A stretch of 64,000 nucleotides of DNA from Puniceicoccus vermicola (GTDB lineage Bacteria > Verrucomicrobiota > Verrucomicrobiia > Opitutales > Puniceicoccaceae): contig NZ_JACHVA010000053.1 in assembly GCF_014230055.1 (NCBI RefSeq), forward strand, positions 1 through 64,000, written 5' to 3'. Under the pieces are notes generated by a model, which ran no database searches, had not been told where the DNA came from, and was given only the letters and a program-made list of their open reading frames with translations. The translations under genes and the position numbers were made by a program. Shown one piece after another: positions 61,649 through 64,000 of the stretch (within the stretch, counting starts at the first letter, position 1; each line of letters starts with the position of its first letter).

Positions 61649-62086
61649 ATGCCACGCATTTTATTCATCTGCACTGCGAACTACTATCGTTCGCGGTTCG
61701 CCGAGGGAGTCTTCAACCACCTCGCCAATCGTCGGGGGTTGGATTGGAAGGCCTTTTCGCGCGGACTCATTCCCGAAGAAGCGCCGCCCGGCCTCTCTCC
61801 TCACGCAACCAACGGACTGCGATTGGTGGGCGTTGCCCCGGAGTTTTTCCCGAACGAGAAAACCGCCCTCAAGGACGAGGATTTTGCGGAGGCAGACCGA
61901 GTCATCGCCCTGAAACAGGAGGAACACGAGCCGATGTTGCGGGATCGCTTTCCGCATCGAGTGTCTCAAGTGGAATTCTGGGACGTTAGCGACATTCCGC
62001 ACGTCTCGCCTCCTCAAGCAATGCTCCAAATTAAAGAAAACATCGAACGCCTCCTTCAGGAAATGGGAGACGCTCCGCAACAATGA
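61649..62086 (+). CDS. Low-molecular-weight protein tyrosine phosphatase-like protein
   Basis: A 145-aa protein of the LMW-PTP/arsenate-reductase superfamily. The active-site loop FICTANYYRSRFAE (Cys8, Arg14, Ser15; CX5RS) is intact, and WDVSDIP (about 110-116) would hold the general acid Asp, where LMW-PTPs have DP. The NYYRS loop text resembles the less studied LMW-PTP relatives and not ArsC, which has a CX5R plus redox Cys pair; those extra cysteines are absent. It overlaps the Nudix gene by 4 bases. Substrate unknown. Confidence 0.82.
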   Translation: MPRILFICTANYYRSRFAEGVFNHLANRRGLDWKAFSRGLIPEEAPPGLSPHATNGLRLVGVAPEFFPNEKTALKDEDFAEADRVIALKQEEHEPMLRDRFPHRVSQVEFWDVSDIPHVSPPQAMLQIKENIERLLQEMGDAPQQ

Positions 62087-62544
62087 AGTGGATTCGCCAT
62101 GCATGCCGAGCCGTGATCGTTCGACGCAATCGACTCCTCGCCATCAAAATGTGTGACCGGAGCGGGGTCTTCTATGTCCTCCCCGGGGGCGGACAGCGTC
62201 ACGGTGAGACGATGAAGGAAGGCCTCAAACGGGAATGTCTCGAGGAGATCAACCTCGAAGTGATCATTGGACCTTTGCTCTACGTCCGCGAATATATCGG
62301 CCGAAATCACAACTTTTCCAAATACCACCGGGACTTTCATCAAGTGGAGACGGTATTTTCCTGCTCCATTGCCGAAGGCGCTGAGCCCGAGCCGGGCTCA
62401 GAGACGGACCGAAAACAGATCGGAATCGAATGGCTCGACCTCAAGCAATTAGCCTCCGTGCGTTTTCTCCCTGCGGACGCGGTGCCGGTCATCCAGCGGC
62501 AGATGGAGGAAGGCAGCGACCTTTACCTTGGCGATATCAACTAG
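62083..62544 (+). CDS. Nudix hydrolase
   Basis: A 153-aa hydrolase of nucleoside diphosphate derivatives. The Nudix box is GGGQRHGETMKEGLKRECLEE (given in part: GQRHGE..., RECLEEINLEV; residues about 35-59) and keeps the catalytic Glu residues of REUxEExGxU. The N-terminal strand RAVIVRRNRLLAIK and FHQVETVFSCSI are normal for the fold. Nothing in the sequence fixes the substrate. Its ATG overlaps the phosphatase stop as ATGA, so both are co-translated. The 129-base gap to the pilM-like gene may hold a promoter (TTGCTC...TATGTA), weakly supported. Confidence 0.88.
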   Translation: MKWIRHACRAVIVRRNRLLAIKMCDRSGVFYVLPGGGQRHGETMKEGLKRECLEEINLEVIIGPLLYVREYIGRNHNFSKYHRDFHQVETVFSCSIAEGAEPEPGSETDRKQIGIEWLDLKQLASVRFLPADAVPVIQRQMEEGSDLYLGDIN

Positions 62545-62673
62545 CCCCTCAGAAATTGATCGTTATCTCGTAAATCCCTCGCTAAGAATATATTCAAGAA
62601 TTTTTCAGGTTGCTCGGACAATGTAAACCGTATGTAACTTAATCGACAAGACTACCCTACCATCAAAGAGTTG

Positions 62674-63702
62674 ATGTTTCAGAAAAAAGCGAAAGGCCTT
62701 TTTGCGGAAGTGTCTCACTATCAAGTAAGACTCGCCCGCGCCGACCGATCAACGGCTCCTCTCCAAATCGAGGCCTTGGAATCCATTCCTGTCACGACCA
62801 CTGGCGAGACCCGTCGAGCGATTGAAGCCTTCGCGGGGAACCAGAAGGGAAACTACATCCAGGCTCACTGTGCGGTCTACCCGAAAGACCGCTTTGTCCA
62901 CCGACACTATACCGAAAATGCAGCTCGATCGCGCCAAGAAGATTTCGCGGCCAAAACCTTAAAAGCTGAACTCAAGCTGGATCCGGACGAAGTAGCTTTT
63001 CGGATACTTCATCCCCTCACGGGCAAACGCTACAACCCGGACGAGGCTCTTTCCCGGGAGACCCTTTTCGTCGGAGCCAGCCGGGAGAGTCTTAAGGAAG
63101 AGCAGCGACGGTTGATCGAGTTGGGCCTTTACCCTGATCAACTGGAGATTGCCTCGATTCCTCTTTACGCCGGAATCAAGAGAGCCGTCGTCGAAGAGGA
63201 CATGGACAGCTCTGCGCTGATCATCGAATTCAGTGAGGGCTCCTCCTACGGGTATGTCGTCAACCTGAATGGCCTCGCCCTCTCCCATTCTCTCGAGTTC
63301 GGGATCTCGGCAATCGCCTCGAGCATTCAATCGGAGCTCGGCCTGCAAGACTCTCTTTCGGCCCGCAAAGTTATGCTTTCGAAGACATTCGATTTCAAGG
63401 ACATGGGCTCAACTCTTCTGAGAAGGCTGATCACTCAGGTACGAGCGTCCACGGGGCAGTTTGAAGTTCAGACCGGGAAATCCGTTCACTATCTATTTAT
63501 TCCGGGCTTACCCGACAGTTTATCCTGGATTGGAGAAGTTCTTGCAGAGGAGTTGGGGATGGAAAACTGGAAACCCAGCCTCGAGGAATGGTTGACTCAA
63601 GGCGGAATCACTCTTTCGCCTCAGGCAAAAGATCAACAGAATCTCACCGAATTCCTTCCCCTTTTCTGTCAAATGGCACGACTCGATACTCCCAACGCCT
63701 AA
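62674..63702 (+). CDS. PilM-like protein (divergent, actin-fold)
   Basis: A 342-aa cytoplasmic protein tentatively assigned to the PilM/FtsA-like actin fold. LIIEFSEGSSYGYVVNLNGLALSHSLEFG (pieces: ALIIEFSEGSS and SHSLEFGISAI, about 185-215) sits where PilM has the phosphate-binding strand pair. The N-terminal text GLFAEVSHYQVRLARA fits the first strand pair. Classic ATP-binding residues are poorly kept. The main support is context: the next gene, touching its stop codon, encodes a one-helix protein with the PilN layout. Type IV pilus or type II secretion use is inferred. The ATG at 62674 follows an in-frame TTG by one codon. Confidence 0.6.
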   Translation: MFQKKAKGLFAEVSHYQVRLARADRSTAPLQIEALESIPVTTTGETRRAIEAFAGNQKGNYIQAHCAVYPKDRFVHRHYTENAARSRQEDFAAKTLKAELKLDPDEVAFRILHPLTGKRYNPDEALSRETLFVGASRESLKEEQRRLIELGLYPDQLEIASIPLYAGIKRAVVEEDMDSSALIIEFSEGSSYGYVVNLNGLALSHSLEFGISAIASSIQSELGLQDSLSARKVMLSKTFDFKDMGSTLLRRLITQVRASTGQFEVQTGKSVHYLFIPGLPDSLSWIGEVLAEELGMENWKPSLEEWLTQGGITLSPQAKDQQNLTEFLPLFCQMARLDTPNA

Positions 63703-64000
63703 ATGAGTGCCCTAAAAAAGAAGAAGAAGAAGGATTTCCCGGCTTGGCATCCCGATTTCCGCATTGGCGAGGATTTGCCGGACATCAAAGCCGTTCGTAC
63801 GGACTTTCTGATCAACATTGGATCCATCGTCCTCGCCCTCGCCCTCCTCTTCTGGATCGCCTATCGCGAAGCGACCATAAATAGCCTGCAGGGAGACTTG
63901 GAGGCATTGACCAGCGAGCAGAAACGGCTCGAACCCGAGAATCGTCAGTTGGTCTTGCTGAACTCCCGTTTCCTGAGACAAAAGCAACTCTACGACGATC
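63703..64000 (+). CDS. PilN-like bitopic membrane protein (truncated by window end)
   Basis: An open frame from the ATG at 63703 runs past the window end (99 codons visible). It starts MSALKKKKKKDFPAWHPDF. After about 35 cytoplasmic residues comes one hydrophobic helix (about 38-55, IGSIVLALALLFWIAY) and then a charged periplasmic helix (SLQGDLEALTSEQKRL). A short basic N-terminus, one helix and then a coiled region is the PilN/GspL-C layout. Its ATG directly follows the PilM-like stop codon, indicating an operon that likely continues with pilO-type genes beyond the window. Confidence 0.55.
   Translation, partial: MSALKKKKKKDFPAWHPDFRIGEDLPDIKAVRTDFLINIGSIVLALALLFWIAYREATINSLQGDLEALTSEQKRLEPENRQLVLLNSRFLRQKQLYDD

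Overview
The window looks like chromosomal DNA of a Verrucomicrobiota bacterium, probably the Opitutae/Puniceicoccales side. This is inferred from gene content and not from a 16S gene, which is absent. The strongest marker is the 52-aa small basic protein at 33782-33940, of a type I know only from the PVC superphylum. Other pointers are GC-rich coding DNA, a type II (eukaryote-like) glutamine synthetase, two REP-associated tyrosine transposases with many REP-like palindromes, and outer-membrane genes that imply a diderm cell. I saw no rRNA, tRNA or CRISPR array.

Layout. 1-264: 5' end of an ISL3-type transposase, cut by the window edge. 427-1452: glnII with a candidate sigma-54 promoter. 1600-5917: a trkA-trkH potassium-uptake operon lying between two direct copies of a composite intergenic repeat. 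5918-13289 (minus strand): an MscS-like channel, rhomboid protease, RAYT 1, an SLC6/NSS transporter with a 50-aa MetS-like subunit, and a FadL-type porin. 13388-27138: a six-gene plus-strand cluster described below. 27145-35343: hisA, trhO, a glutamate decarboxylase, gluQ, an LpxH-like hydrolase, nth and small proteins. 35506-42126: nifJ with a dihydroorotate-dehydrogenase-like gene, RAYT 2 and a second rhomboid. 42256-50446: recQ, a DASS transporter, small proteins, a Nif3-family gene, aroQ, and a BASS transporter coupled to an adenosine deaminase. 50503-56761: a SUMF1-like membrane protein, the tyrA-aroA-cmk-plsC run and a TMEM14-like protein. 56893-61523: fur-sufC-sufB-sufD-sufT on the minus strand. 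61649-64000: LMW phosphatase, Nudix hydrolase, and the start of a pilM-pilN-like operon running off the end.

The most interesting region is 13388-27138. A fully reducing one-module type I PKS (KS-AT-DH-ER-KR-ACP, no thioesterase) is followed by a SAM methyltransferase resembling PhcB. Next come a six-TM hybrid sensor kinase with two kinase cores and three response regulators without a DNA-binding domain. The methyltransferase, sensor and regulators recall the phcBSRQ quorum-sensing locus of Ralstonia, where PhcB makes a 3-hydroxy fatty acid methyl ester sensed by PhcS. The arrangement suggests a self-contained unit in which the PKS builds the acyl chain, the methyltransferase makes a lipid signal, and the kinase and regulators read it. 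The family resemblance is from memory and the functional model is inference.

Other groups act together more conventionally. Fur-SUF covers Fe-S cluster assembly and its likely regulator, though the cysteine desulfurase is not in the window. aroQ, tyrA and aroA serve aromatic amino acid synthesis. trkA/trkH take up potassium. nifJ and its partner serve pyruvate/ferredoxin redox metabolism. Several starts are non-ATG (TTG/GTG) and are flagged where they matter.
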